A stretch of DNA of 34,183 nt. Origin: a virus. How positions within the stretch are numbered: the first letter of the stretch is position 1; each line of letters starts with the position of its first letter. Positions 9,139 through 18,001 of this stretch are shown piece after piece. Below the pieces are notes generated by a model. That model worked only from the letters and a program-made list of their open reading frames with translations, was not told the DNA's origin and made no database searches. The stretch lies in IMG/VR virus record IMGVR_UViG_3300025889_000467, positions 1 to 34,183 of that record, one strand, 5' to 3'. The position numbers and the translations under genes are program-made.

Positions 9139-10294
9139 ATCTTAAGTATTCAGTCTTTCTCAGACTAGTGCTGGGGACGTCTGTAGAATTTAACTGAATT
9201 GCATGATATCTTAATGAACAAGAAGTTATTTTTTTGCCGCAACGATCCCCAATTGTCCAATACCTTCCTTCCTGTAAAGAATTTACTACATTAGTATCTA
9301 CTGAATATAGTTTTATTCTCCATAAAGTTCCGGAATCTAGTACATATTCATTAAATCTTTTGTTTTTATAGCCATAATAAGTTGTTCCTACAGAATAAGT
9401 TTTATAGGCTCTAACTCTTCTCCAATTAGTTTTATCAGTATCTGATGGAGTAGGAGGAAAAGCAGTTAAAGCCTGCCAATAGCTATAGTCAGATACAGGA
9501 GTTATCGTAAGACCATCTGTACTAAATCTATCTAGGTTTTCTGCTGTTCTTACTAAATCTCCCACAGCCTCGGAACCAGTATAGTTGGAAAAAGCCGTTA
9601 TATTTAAAACATATTCATCTAACTCATTTACATATAGTGCAATCCCATTAACATCACTATATTCTAAAAATTTGCTCTCCCAATCGCAGCCTCCAGTCCT
9701 AGTATTTCTTGGTCTTGATCTTGCTGCTTCTTTATATTTAAATGGGCATGCTCCCCCAATTACAACTCTTTTTGGAAGTTTTATCCCCTCTAAATCAAAA
9801 GGGGCCGCTAACTCAAAAGTTACTTTAATTATATTTTTTTCTTTAATTCTATCTATATAGTAAACAGTTCTTGGGTACTCTATAGGAGCTAGCCCTGGGC
9901 CTACATCGGAAGAACCTCCCACCAAATACTTTTCAAGAGTAGTTCTTTTTGTTAGTTTTGAACCTATCAATTCTTCGGGTCTTAGTCCTCCAACAGCATC
10001 AGATAGCACAGTACCCATATTTGCAATACTTAAAATAGGTCTAGAAATAGCTCCATCTGATGCAATGTCAAATCCTTCTGCCTCTATAGGTATAGCTACG
10101 TATTCTATCTCTGCCCCTAAACCATATTGAGCCCTCCACTCTCTAAAACGAATATTTTCTAAAGTTACACCGTCATATTCTGCCTTTCCAGCGTAAAAAT
10201 AAGCGAAAGCTCCCTCAGAGTATTCTAACTCATATAAAGTTACAAGGGCAGATCCCGGGTCTTGTAGTTGAGTTGTTTTTATAATATCTGTCAT
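9104..10294 (-). CDS. L: Minor tail protein L-like, predicted iron-sulfur tail-tip protein
   Basis: This 396-aa protein is longer than lambda L (232 aa). The N-terminal 170 residues resemble the phage minor tail protein L family, including the RTVYYIDRI and FELAAPFDLEG segments typical of it. There are exactly four cysteines, C183 (GGACPF), C203 (GGCDW), C352 (DRCGKK) and C359 (SCSLR), followed by the L-type ending FGGFPGV. In lambda gpL the C-terminal domain binds a 4Fe-4S cluster through four cysteines, so I infer the same here. Between the second and third cysteines there is an insertion of about 150 residues, which explains the extra length. It overlaps M by 4 bases (ATGA). Confidence 0.92.
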   Translation of the reverse strand: MTDIIKTTQLQDPGSALVTLYELEYSEGAFAYFYAGKAEYDGVTLENIRFREWRAQYGLGAEIEYVAIPIEAEGFDIASDGAISRPILSIANMGTVLSDAVGGLRPEELIGSKLTKRTTLEKYLVGGSSDVGPGLAPIEYPRTVYYIDRIKEKNIIKVTFELAAPFDLEGIKLPKRVVIGGACPFKYKEAARSRPRNTRTGGCDWESKFLEYSDVNGIALYVNELDEYVLNITAFSNYTGSEAVGDLVRTAENLDRFSTDGLTITPVSDYSYWQALTAFPPTPSDTDKTNWRRVRAYKTYSVGTTYYGYKNKRFNEYVLDSGTLWRIKLYSVDTNVVNSLQEGRYWTIGDRCGKKITSCSLRYHAIQLNSTDVPSTSLRKTEYLRFGGFPGVQQRR

Positions 10295-10686
10295 GTCACT
10301 GCACCGTTAAAAGTTGGAACATTAATTTTTCTTAAATTTACCGTACAGGAATAAGCACTATTTTCTGTAAAATAAGATTGAGTAAAATCTTCACAAACTA
10401 CTTGTATTGTTTCTTCTCCTGCTCCTGCGGAGGGTAAGGTTAAAGAAAATGCTATAGTGCCCTCCCTCTCTTGTAAAAAAGAGGTGAGAATGTCTATCTC
10501 TTGCCTACTTCTGTTATTAAAATTAAGAGTTAATTTTTCTGTAATCGGATTTAATCCTGCTTTTGCTCTTAGTTCAAAACCCTTAACCTTGTATTGTCTA
10601 GCATTAATCTCTATTTTTCTAGATACATTTTTATCTGGGTTTATAAAAGTAGGCGGACTAGTCTCTAAATCTATTCCTAAAGCCAT
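10291..10686 (-). CDS. M: Minor tail protein M-like
   Basis: A 131-aa protein in the M position before L. It matches the lambda M type: a beta-rich protein with NNRSRQEIDILTSFLQEREG in the middle, where the segment I-x-x-x-x-x-FLxER marks the helix conserved in all three M-like domains of this window. The C-terminal half ends with a beta hairpin around CEDFTQSYFTENSAYSCTV. This is the only stand-alone copy; the two others are fused to adhesion-like domains at 16280-18001 and 22412-24163. The role known for lambda gpM is building the tail tip after L. AAGGA lies 6 bases before the ATG. Confidence 0.85.
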   Translation of the reverse strand: MALGIDLETSPPTFINPDKNVSRKIEINARQYKVKGFELRAKAGLNPITEKLTLNFNNRSRQEIDILTSFLQEREGTIAFSLTLPSAGAGEETIQVVCEDFTQSYFTENSAYSCTVNLRKINVPTFNGAVT

Positions 10687-10695
10687 GATAATTCC

Positions 10696-13600
10696 TTATG
10701 GTAATACTAAATAGTTAATACCCTCTGTTCCCGTAGTTACAGTACTTCCACTGTCGGATGCAGAAAATCTTAAGTAGCCCTCTTCTGGGAAAAGAGAACA
10801 CTCTCCAGCATTTAAAGTACCTTTGAAACAGTCATCTACCCAAGTAACAAGAGTACCGTTTATTCTTACATTCAAAGCATCTTTATTTCTTCCAGAAATA
10901 ATAAGTAAATTGCTATCAAAAGAACCATCTGAACTACCAGAAGTTCCTATCCTAACCCAATAATCGTCTTCTTTTGTAGCCCACTTTTTGCAATAAACCC
11001 CACCATCCATACTATCAGTATAAATAGACCAACCTACAACAGAGTTATAAACCGCCGGTCTTATAGTACCGGTACTAGTTGCTGTAGTAGTAAATATTAA
11101 TTGATTATTAAGATAATATTTTATATTCCCAGAACCGGTACCTTCCCTATCAATTCTAAAAAACCAACCTCCGGATACTGAGGCTGTAGCTGCGTTACTT
11201 ACGGTGTCCCCCCCTGTAATAATTTGTCTCTCAATATCAGTACTATTACTTCCTTGAAAGCCTTCTCCAAGTCTAAGTTTGTTAGTTACTCGATTATATG
11301 TAACATCTGCTGCTACTGTATGTTGCACAAGACTATTTTCAAGAATTTCTATAGTTAGAGTCGGGCTGTTCAGCCCCCCATCACTAGCAGTTCTTCTAAG
11401 TCTAAATCCGTATGTAACATCCCCTAAACTGTCTGGAAAAGAGTTTCCAGCAAAAACAGTCTCTGTCAATCCAAAAATTGTTTGAGTTTCATGTGCTGAA
11501 GTATTTTGCAAATCTCCTAATTTTGTAGTACTATTGGTTTGTTGGATAAACCACTCGCTAGAACAATCTCCCGTAGTTGTGTATTCGTCTTTTAATCTGA
11601 ACCCTGAAGCAAAATCTAGAGTCCAGCCGAAGTTGCTGCCAGCAGAAGTTGTAAAACGAAAACTTGTACCTGTATCGGGCATATGCTCTCTAAGCTGTAA
11701 TTGTAAATAAGCAAAATAGTTACTGCCACCGGCTATTGCAGTTCCAGAGGTAGTTGTGGATATACCTCCTCCTATCCAATTATCTGATACTAACTCAGCT
11801 ATATTATCGTATAAGTAACTAGATACCACAGTGGCCCGATAATCATTAGGGTCTCCACATAACCTAGCTTGTGTGCTATTCCCCGCAGTTCCATCATTAT
11901 CTGTTGCCTGTTTAAATATATAACGTAATGGTTTGGCGGGACTATTTAGTGAAATTGTAGCTCCTGTTAATCCTGTAGTATTTTTTAAAGGGTATGGCAT
12001 AGACATTGAGTCTATATCGAAAGTCCATTCTTCATTATTGTCATTCCATATTCCTGCCATTACTCCAGTTGTGTGATACTCATTTGCTGTAAAAATCTGA
12101 GACTGTATTGCATCATCGAAAGAAATAGTAGTTCCTTGAAATAAGTTATCTTGACTGGCATGAACAGTTTTAGTTTGTATTGAATCTCCAGGTCCTGCCT
12201 TAACCCAAGAAGAGCCGTTCCAGCCATATTCATCCCACAACCATCTTCTATAGTTAGTAGGAACCCCATAAGGATCTGCGGCATTTGAAATGTGTCGGGT
12301 AGGCCATCTATCGCTTCTAGGATATATCTGCAATCCTCTCCAGTAAAAAGAGTCATAACATCTTGCAACATCATTGAAATCAAGAATTTTTTCATCTGTA
12401 TAAGTAACATTATCGAAAGGAAAAAAATACATAGTACAATCGTCATCCCAATACCCATAAGCGGTGTGGGGCCAATCTCCCCTAATTAATCCTTCTACTC
12501 CGTCGGCTCTTGTAAATGGTATAGGTTTCAATAATCTTGAATATCCATAGTGATACATACCATTTAAACCTCCGTAACTAATTATTAACCCGTGAAAATT
12601 TTGAGTTTCAGAAGGTCCCGATGCTGCATAACCTTCTGTACCTAACTTAGAAGTATTTCCTGGATTAGTCATATAAGTTCCTGTTAAACTTCCATAGGTC
12701 CATGTAGCTGGTCGTGTTGCTGCAATAGTACTAGAATTCGAAGCCATTCTGGTGCTGGAATCTGGTTGTCCAAACGCTTGCCACCATATAGTTCCTGAGG
12801 AGTTTACTCCAAATAAATTTCTATATCGTAATATAACGCTAGGATAAATTTCTCTAAAAGTACTTTGTGCTACATCTTGAAAACTACTTGACCAGCTATA
12901 ACCAATTAAATCATAACTATTATTATAGCCAAATGTCAGAGTTCTTATTCTTCCTATAGATGTTGAATCTGAAACAGGATTCCACCAATACCCAAAAGTT
13001 TGAGTCCAACGAAAGCCTGCACTAGAAGCCCAAGCATTATTAGAAACAATAATCCAAAGCCTGTCTTGTGTGGGGTCCGCTATTAGAGCCAGTATGTTGC
13101 CCCACTTACTATTTTGTAATTCGCTAATAGTGAAAGTCACTCCCCCGGTAGAGGTATTGTCATATCCTGCCCAAGTAGTTCCCTGATCTGTGGACTTAAC
13201 AAGGGCGCCTTCAATAATCGCCCAAACAGTTCTATGGGTTCCTCCTATAGAGGTTCCTAGCTCTAAAGTATATGCCTTATTTGTAGGATTAACCGCTAAA
13301 TCTGCTAATCCAGTTATTCCTGGAGCTATAAGATAAGCTTCTCCTATTTGTCCGGAAGCATAAGAAGCTCCTACAAGAAGTTTTGTGCTTGTTAGAGAAA
13401 TACTAGACCCGTAAAGACTTGTTATAGGGGAAGTATTCCCAATACCCGTAACAGTTTCTTCCAAAGTGTTTAAGGCAATATTATAAATATAAATATTCCC
13501 AGAACCCAATTCAGAAATAGCATATCTTTGTTTTTTAGTGTCTATAGATACTGACCACCCAAAGTTTGTGCTAGAAGGGCTTCCTGAAGTGCGGGTGTCT

Positions 13601-16275
13601 GACAAGGTTCCTGCTGTAGTGCTGTACACATATACTGCTCCCTCAGAAGAATTAATGCCTGGAGCTCCTACAAGAATAATATCTTCATTTGCTGCTAGTG
13701 ACTTTCCAAATTCATCTCCATTAGTAGCGCCAGGACTAGTTATTGTAGTTTGTAGGCCAGCATCTGTATAAGTAGTATTTGCAGAAGAGTATATGTATAC
13801 CACACCTTCATTGTTTCCATTTTTCATGGAAGGGCATCCTACTACAAGTCTTGCATTATTAGTTATAGCTAATACTTCTCCAAAGAGATCGTTGTCTCCT
13901 GTAGTATTATCTGGGTTTACTAATGTTTTTTGTAATACTGGGAAACTAAAACCATTAAGATCATAAATATAAACTACCCCAGAGTCTGTATTTAGTGTAC
14001 TTTCTTCATTTGTTGCAGAAACAGCAACATATTCAGCTACACCGTTTGAATAGACTGCTACTGCGCTTCCAAACCTATCTCCAGCAGTAGTTCCAACATT
14101 ATTTTCGTTGTTAATAGTCATAACTGGACTAGTGGGGCTACTCGCATCTAAATCATATATGAATACCTTTCCTGATTCAGCATTTGTATCGGCCTTTTTT
14201 GGGGCTCCAACAGCAAGAATATTATTTTCTGGAGAAATAGATATAGAATAGCCGAATTCTGTTGCAGTACCTGGGCTAGTAGGGTCTTGCAAAGTATGTA
14301 TTAGACTTCCTGAAGTATTATAAATATATACATACCCTGGCGCACTTAGAACGCTTCCAGGTGACGAAACTATAAAATAATTCTCATTTGAGCAAGTTTT
14401 ACTCGCATATAAATCTCCGGCAGTTGGGTGAGGATTAGATAAAGTATTATCAAGAGTAGAAGATTCAAAAGTTGTAGAAAACTGAGCATGTTTTGTAACT
14501 ATAATCCCGCTTCCTATATTTAACATATTTTGTATTCTATAAATACCGTTAAATGAGTCCGCTATCCACACATCCCCAGAAAGATCGTCTATCTGTAGCA
14601 TATTTATAGTAGTACAGTCAAAGGCAGGATATGGAGTTACATAACAATGTTTTAAAATTTCGGGAGTATTTGGATCATATATGTATAAGTAAGGTAATCT
14701 GTTACTAGGATCTCCAAGATCATTACCCACACCATATATAAGCATTGCATCTCTGCCATCTGATAAAGTAACCTCTAGCCTTTCTTCATATAAGCTAGGG
14801 TCTGTCGAACCATTAGTATCAATACTTAAACGATCTAAAGGGCCTCGCCACTGGTCGGTACCTTCTAATACAGAACCTTTGAAAATATTTGACCAATTAT
14901 TTGTTGAGTTATAATAGCCTGGGTGATCCAAATTTTCATTTCTTGGTGAATAAGTATTGGCAGAAGTTCCTGTAATGTACCTTCTTAAAGCATAATAATC
15001 TGCTTTTGTACCTCCAGTAACTGTTCCTGTAGAGGTATAATTTATTCTATATAATTGTGGTAAATAAGATCTATCCATAGAGGAAGAATCTAAATTAATT
15101 GTACCAGTAGTGTTAGCAATATTAGTCGCATCAAAAAAAGGCTTAGTTTTTGTGGCGCTATGGGCATATACATTTTGAGTTTTGTTGTCTCCAGGTTTAA
15201 GTATATTAAACCAAGTATAATAGTAGCTCGTATTATCATTTCTATTAGTATACGGAAATAAACAACCCCTAATTCTTCCTAAATCAGTATCCAATAAATT
15301 TTTTGTATAAGTAAGATATTTAACCTTATAGTACTTATCATAGCGGTAATAATCGGCTTGAGTAGAATAAGAACCATAGTTTGCTGTACTTCTATTCCAG
15401 ATATTATAATTATCTCCAGTTAAAGGAGTAGTACTAGCAGGACCGTTTAATTCTGCAGGCGTTGGCCAGCCCCCATGAAAACCCCCATCACGAAGACCCG
15501 CAAAAGGGAAATTATCTACCATCCCTGAAGTTCGATTTCCAGAGCCCGCGTGGGAGACAGCAGCGAACCAACTATATTTATCCATTGAAACGTTTGACGG
15601 TGCTGAAAAAGCTAATTTATAAGAAACTATTAGAGTTTCTGTAGGGCTTTGTACTATTGCAGGAGAAACAGTTGTAAAAGTATACAAAGGAATATGGCTT
15701 GAAGTACTAGTTATTCTATATGCTGCATGATAATTCTCAATCCAAGTACTATTTGGACTATAATAATTAGCTTCAAAACTAGAATTTCTTTGTACAGTTA
15801 ATGCCAGAGTATTTACAGTAAATGTAGAAACTGGCGGAGCGAATTGCTGAGTTAATCTAATATAATACTCTTGATTAGTTTCATCCCATTGTAGTCTTTC
15901 AATTTCTGAAACTCCTGTAATTTTTGCTCCAAATCGTGCAGAATAATCGTCTAGATTTAGTTCGCTAACTTCGTCATAATTTTCAGTTTTTGGCTCGTCA
16001 GTTATAATTATAAAGCCTGTACCTAATAAACTTGCGAGCTCAGAACCACGAATACTATCACTTATAACTTGTCCATTAGTATCCCAGGTGGCCTCACCAG
16101 AACTACTACCGTTATACCACGTATGCCCATACCACGGTTCACTTTGCTCTCTTGCGGACCAAGTACCCAGGTGCTCCAAACCTAATTTAGTGATAATATT
16201 TGGAATCCAGTCGCTTTCTTCTACAGTTTTTCCTTGACTATCTAATTTTTTATATTTATAATATCCTTTTTGCAT
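10696..16275 (-). CDS. Giant tail adhesin/spike B (paralogue of 18001-22407) with inserted beta-propeller
   Basis: A 1859-aa beta-rich protein paralogous to the 1468-aa protein at 18001-22407. Shared landmarks run in the same order: a similar start (short polar strand then EESDWIPNIIT), RRYITG, the segment NKAYTL...HRTVWAIIEGALVKS with the Asp-box STDQGTTW (about residue 1030), ISFDD, a concanavalin/LamG-like stretch FFRIDREGTGSGNIKYYLNN, and a C-terminal domain starting YWVRIGTSG and ending YLRFSASDSGS. Only this copy has seven FG-GAP-type repeats at residues about 612-983. No signal peptide or membrane segment is visible. It follows its M-like partner by 4 bases. I infer a virion adhesin or spike; no enzyme active site is recognised. 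Confidence 0.72.
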   Translation of the reverse strand: MQKGYYKYKKLDSQGKTVEESDWIPNIITKLGLEHLGTWSAREQSEPWYGHTWYNGSSSGEATWDTNGQVISDSIRGSELASLLGTGFIIITDEPKTENYDEVSELNLDDYSARFGAKITGVSEIERLQWDETNQEYYIRLTQQFAPPVSTFTVNTLALTVQRNSSFEANYYSPNSTWIENYHAAYRITSTSSHIPLYTFTTVSPAIVQSPTETLIVSYKLAFSAPSNVSMDKYSWFAAVSHAGSGNRTSGMVDNFPFAGLRDGGFHGGWPTPAELNGPASTTPLTGDNYNIWNRSTANYGSYSTQADYYRYDKYYKVKYLTYTKNLLDTDLGRIRGCLFPYTNRNDNTSYYYTWFNILKPGDNKTQNVYAHSATKTKPFFDATNIANTTGTINLDSSSMDRSYLPQLYRINYTSTGTVTGGTKADYYALRRYITGTSANTYSPRNENLDHPGYYNSTNNWSNIFKGSVLEGTDQWRGPLDRLSIDTNGSTDPSLYEERLEVTLSDGRDAMLIYGVGNDLGDPSNRLPYLYIYDPNTPEILKHCYVTPYPAFDCTTINMLQIDDLSGDVWIADSFNGIYRIQNMLNIGSGIIVTKHAQFSTTFESSTLDNTLSNPHPTAGDLYASKTCSNENYFIVSSPGSVLSAPGYVYIYNTSGSLIHTLQDPTSPGTATEFGYSISISPENNILAVGAPKKADTNAESGKVFIYDLDASSPTSPVMTINNENNVGTTAGDRFGSAVAVYSNGVAEYVAVSATNEESTLNTDSGVVYIYDLNGFSFPVLQKTLVNPDNTTGDNDLFGEVLAITNNARLVVGCPSMKNGNNEGVVYIYSSANTTYTDAGLQTTITSPGATNGDEFGKSLAANEDIILVGAPGINSSEGAVYVYSTTAGTLSDTRTSGSPSSTNFGWSVSIDTKKQRYAISELGSGNIYIYNIALNTLEETVTGIGNTSPITSLYGSSISLTSTKLLVGASYASGQIGEAYLIAPGITGLADLAVNPTNKAYTLELGTSIGGTHRTVWAIIEGALVKSTDQGTTWAGYDNTSTGGVTFTISELQNSKWGNILALIADPTQDRLWIIVSNNAWASSAGFRWTQTFGYWWNPVSDSTSIGRIRTLTFGYNNSYDLIGYSWSSSFQDVAQSTFREIYPSVILRYRNLFGVNSSGTIWWQAFGQPDSSTRMASNSSTIAATRPATWTYGSLTGTYMTNPGNTSKLGTEGYAASGPSETQNFHGLIISYGGLNGMYHYGYSRLLKPIPFTRADGVEGLIRGDWPHTAYGYWDDDCTMYFFPFDNVTYTDEKILDFNDVARCYDSFYWRGLQIYPRSDRWPTRHISNAADPYGVPTNYRRWLWDEYGWNGSSWVKAGPGDSIQTKTVHASQDNLFQGTTISFDDAIQSQIFTANEYHTTGVMAGIWNDNNEEWTFDIDSMSMPYPLKNTTGLTGATISLNSPAKPLRYIFKQATDNDGTAGNSTQARLCGDPNDYRATVVSSYLYDNIAELVSDNWIGGGISTTTSGTAIAGGSNYFAYLQLQLREHMPDTGTSFRFTTSAGSNFGWTLDFASGFRLKDEYTTTGDCSSEWFIQQTNSTTKLGDLQNTSAHETQTIFGLTETVFAGNSFPDSLGDVTYGFRLRRTASDGGLNSPTLTIEILENSLVQHTVAADVTYNRVTNKLRLGEGFQGSNSTDIERQIITGGDTVSNAATASVSGGWFFRIDREGTGSGNIKYYLNNQLIFTTTATSTGTIRPAVYNSVVGWSIYTDSMDGGVYCKKWATKEDDYWVRIGTSGSSDGSFDSNLLIISGRNKDALNVRINGTLVTWVDDCFKGTLNAGECSLFPEEGYLRFSASDSGSTVTTGTEGINYLVLP
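13325..14440 (-). repeat. Seven FG-GAP-type repeats: inserted seven-bladed beta-propeller domain
   Basis: Protein-level repeats of about 45-60 aa within the 1859-aa protein. Each pairs an opening FG-x-S-x-type strand with a V-x-x-G-A-P-type strand and a G-x-V-Y-I-Y strand. In order they are: GDLYASKT to GYVYIYN, FGYSISIS to GKVFIYD, FGSAVAVY to GVVYIYD, FGEVLAIT to GVVYIYS, FGKSLAAN to GAVYVYS, FGWSVSID to GNIYIYN, and YGSSISLT to GEAYLIA. Seven units fit a closed seven-bladed propeller of the integrin-alpha kind. The paralogue at 18001-22407 lacks the whole block. Confidence 0.85.
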
Positions 16276-16279
16276 TTTA

Positions 16280-16640
16280 TTAATACCTTATTAAATTAAG
16301 AGATCTTGAGGAAGAATTTACTCCTGAACTAATATTCAAAGAGTCTTCCTGATTTATATAGGCTGGAGAATATCTAATAACAAGAAGATCTGCTTGAGAA
16401 GATACTCCACTTTCCAAATTATGTTCGTCTTCTGGGGCTCCGAATTCAACCCCGTATCTTACAACACTAAGCTTAGAATTTGTTGTAACTCCGGATTCAA
16501 CACTTATAATAGCTTCCTCTACTAGTGGAATAGGAGTATATCTAGCTATACCTATTGCTCCGTTTGCGTATACACCGCTCTCTATAGTTTCTTCTGTATT
16601 GAAAGGAACATATATTCCAGTCTCACTTGTAGATACTGTA
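16280..16640 (-). repeat. Four imperfect C-terminal peptide repeats (SGV...RY type)
   Basis: The last 110 residues of the 573-aa protein contain four units of about 30 aa with the cores ESGVYANGAIGIARY, ESGVTTNSKLSVVRY, ESGVSSQADLLVIRY and SSGVNSSSRSLNLIRY. The final unit ends the protein. The repeats are visible at protein level but have diverged in DNA sequence. Confidence 0.8.
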
Positions 16641-18001
16641 ATAGGAGCTGTATCAACTACTGTTCCTCCGTAACCTCCGGTTTTAATCCTTAAAGTAAAA
16701 TTCTTAGGCTCTGCTAAGAGTTGAACTTCAGTGGTTAAATCAAACTGCCCACTTGCTAATGTAGTATTTCCTGTTGTTGAAAATGTTCCTTGAGTTGCTG
16801 AAAAATCTACACTAGTTGCAGCATCCTCTATAGTCCAATAGTAGATTCCTGGGTTTACAAATCCAGTGTCAAAATAAACTGTGTACGTTTTATTTTGAGC
16901 AAAGTAATAAGCGTTTGCCGAGGTTCCTCCAGGAGAATCTACTAATAAATAATAGGTATTTGGAGTAATAACTACAGTTATATTATCTTGTACAGGTCCG
17001 GTAGTGCTATCCTTATGAATAAAAAGAGTATAAGTAATATCAGAAGTGTTGCCTTCTATTTCTTTAACATTTAATGTTATAGTTCCTTCTCTGGAAAATA
17101 CGTTTCCTATCATAGAAAAGGAACCAAAAGTTTCTTCAAAATGAGTTGCTGGAGACGGTCCAGATATAGTCCAGTAAAGTACATCATAATCGGAACTTTC
17201 ACTCTCTACGTAAATGAAAGTAGTAGAAGGTTCCTGTACATATGTTAAACTTAAGTCTATTCCATTACCGTCTGTAATTCTAATAAATTCAGGACCTCTA
17301 GAGGTGTCTTGTACAGTTACAGTCGTAGAAGCTAATTCTAAGTTTCCAAAACCTCCGGAGGTTATAGATAGAGTAAATACTTCTGGCCCTTCTGTAGTAG
17401 AGTCGGCTGCAGGAGTAATATCGAATTGCCCTGTTCCGCTTTCTGTAGTTCCTGAAAGAGCAAAAATTCCGGCTAAAATGGGAACATCAAAAACTGTCGT
17501 ATCCGTTAACTGCCAGTATAAATTTTGTGGCTCAACTCCTATAGAAGTTACATTTACTGTTAAAGTGCTTCCTTCATTAACACTATAAGGAGCACTTACT
17601 AGAGTTAATCCTGCTGCATCGTCTGCCTCATTATATTCTCTATATAAAGTTACTGTTATAGAAGCAATTTCTGTATTAAAATAAGTTCTAGAATAATCTT
17701 TTACATATACTGTTATATCTTTTTCACCGTCTAATGTCACAGTATTATCCGGTAAGGTTAGTTGAAAGTTTTTTATAGAACTTCTTTCATCTAAAAACTG
17801 AGCTATTGAATCTATTTCTTCTATAGGACGATTTGTAAAAGAAAGAACATATGTTTCTTCTAGGCTATTAGTTCCGAGCGAAACTCTGGACTCATATCCA
17901 TCTCCGAAAGACATTAAAGAGTATATAGGTTTTGCGCTTTTGCGCGCTACCCTATCCGGCACTCTTTTTTTACTTGTTAAATCGGAGAATCCTATTGTCA
18001 T
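16280..18001 (-). CDS. M-like tail protein fused to three Calx-beta-like domains (copy B)
   Basis: A 573-aa chimera. Residues 1-125 are an M-like tail domain: GDGYESRVSLG, then TNRPIEEIDSIAQFLDERSS and KDYSRTYFNTEIASITVTLY, which align with both the stand-alone M and the 583-aa copy. Three Calx-beta-like domains of about 105 aa follow (about 130-235, 236-345, 346-455). Each carries a 'YWxI/L...F' strand, a GxFS/GxFALSGT turn and a PExFTL-type strand. Residues about 460-573 hold four short repeats (see separate entry). The start overlaps the stop of the preceding giant gene by one base (TAATG). I infer that the M-like end docks on the tail tip and the rest forms a stalk or adhesion arm for the 1859-aa protein. 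Confidence 0.75.
   Translation of the reverse strand: MTIGFSDLTSKKRVPDRVARKSAKPIYSLMSFGDGYESRVSLGTNSLEETYVLSFTNRPIEEIDSIAQFLDERSSIKNFQLTLPDNTVTLDGEKDITVYVKDYSRTYFNTEIASITVTLYREYNEADDAAGLTLVSAPYSVNEGSTLTVNVTSIGVEPQNLYWQLTDTTVFDVPILAGIFALSGTTESGTGQFDITPAADSTTEGPEVFTLSITSGGFGNLELASTTVTVQDTSRGPEFIRITDGNGIDLSLTYVQEPSTTFIYVESESSDYDVLYWTISGPSPATHFEETFGSFSMIGNVFSREGTITLNVKEIEGNTSDITYTLFIHKDSTTGPVQDNITVVITPNTYYLLVDSPGGTSANAYYFAQNKTYTVYFDTGFVNPGIYYWTIEDAATSVDFSATQGTFSTTGNTTLASGQFDLTTEVQLLAEPKNFTLRIKTGGYGGTVVDTAPITVSTSETGIYVPFNTEETIESGVYANGAIGIARYTPIPLVEEAIISVESGVTTNSKLSVVRYGVEFGAPEDEHNLESGVSSQADLLVIRYSPAYINQEDSLNISSGVNSSSRSLNLIRY

Larger units (their letters stand above)
10696..18001 (-). repeat. Duplicated tail cassette, copy B (M-like fusion plus giant adhesin)
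   Basis: The gene pair 18001-16280 and 16275-10696 matches the pair 24163-22412 and 22407-18001 in gene order, domain content and junctions. In both copies the M-like gene begins at a TAATG overlap, and the giant gene begins after TAATAAAATG. The two copies are recognisably homologous in protein but well diverged in DNA, so the duplication, or a second acquisition, is old. Confidence 0.75.

Noticed and set aside
12060-12458. 132-aa minus-strand frame, hydrophobic start
   Set aside because: It lies out of frame inside the 1859-aa gene, whose own frame has clear paralogue support; it has no ribosome site.
13170-13200. Sialidase enzyme
   Set aside because: One Asp-box alone is not enough; no arginine triad or other sialidase catalytic residues were recognised.
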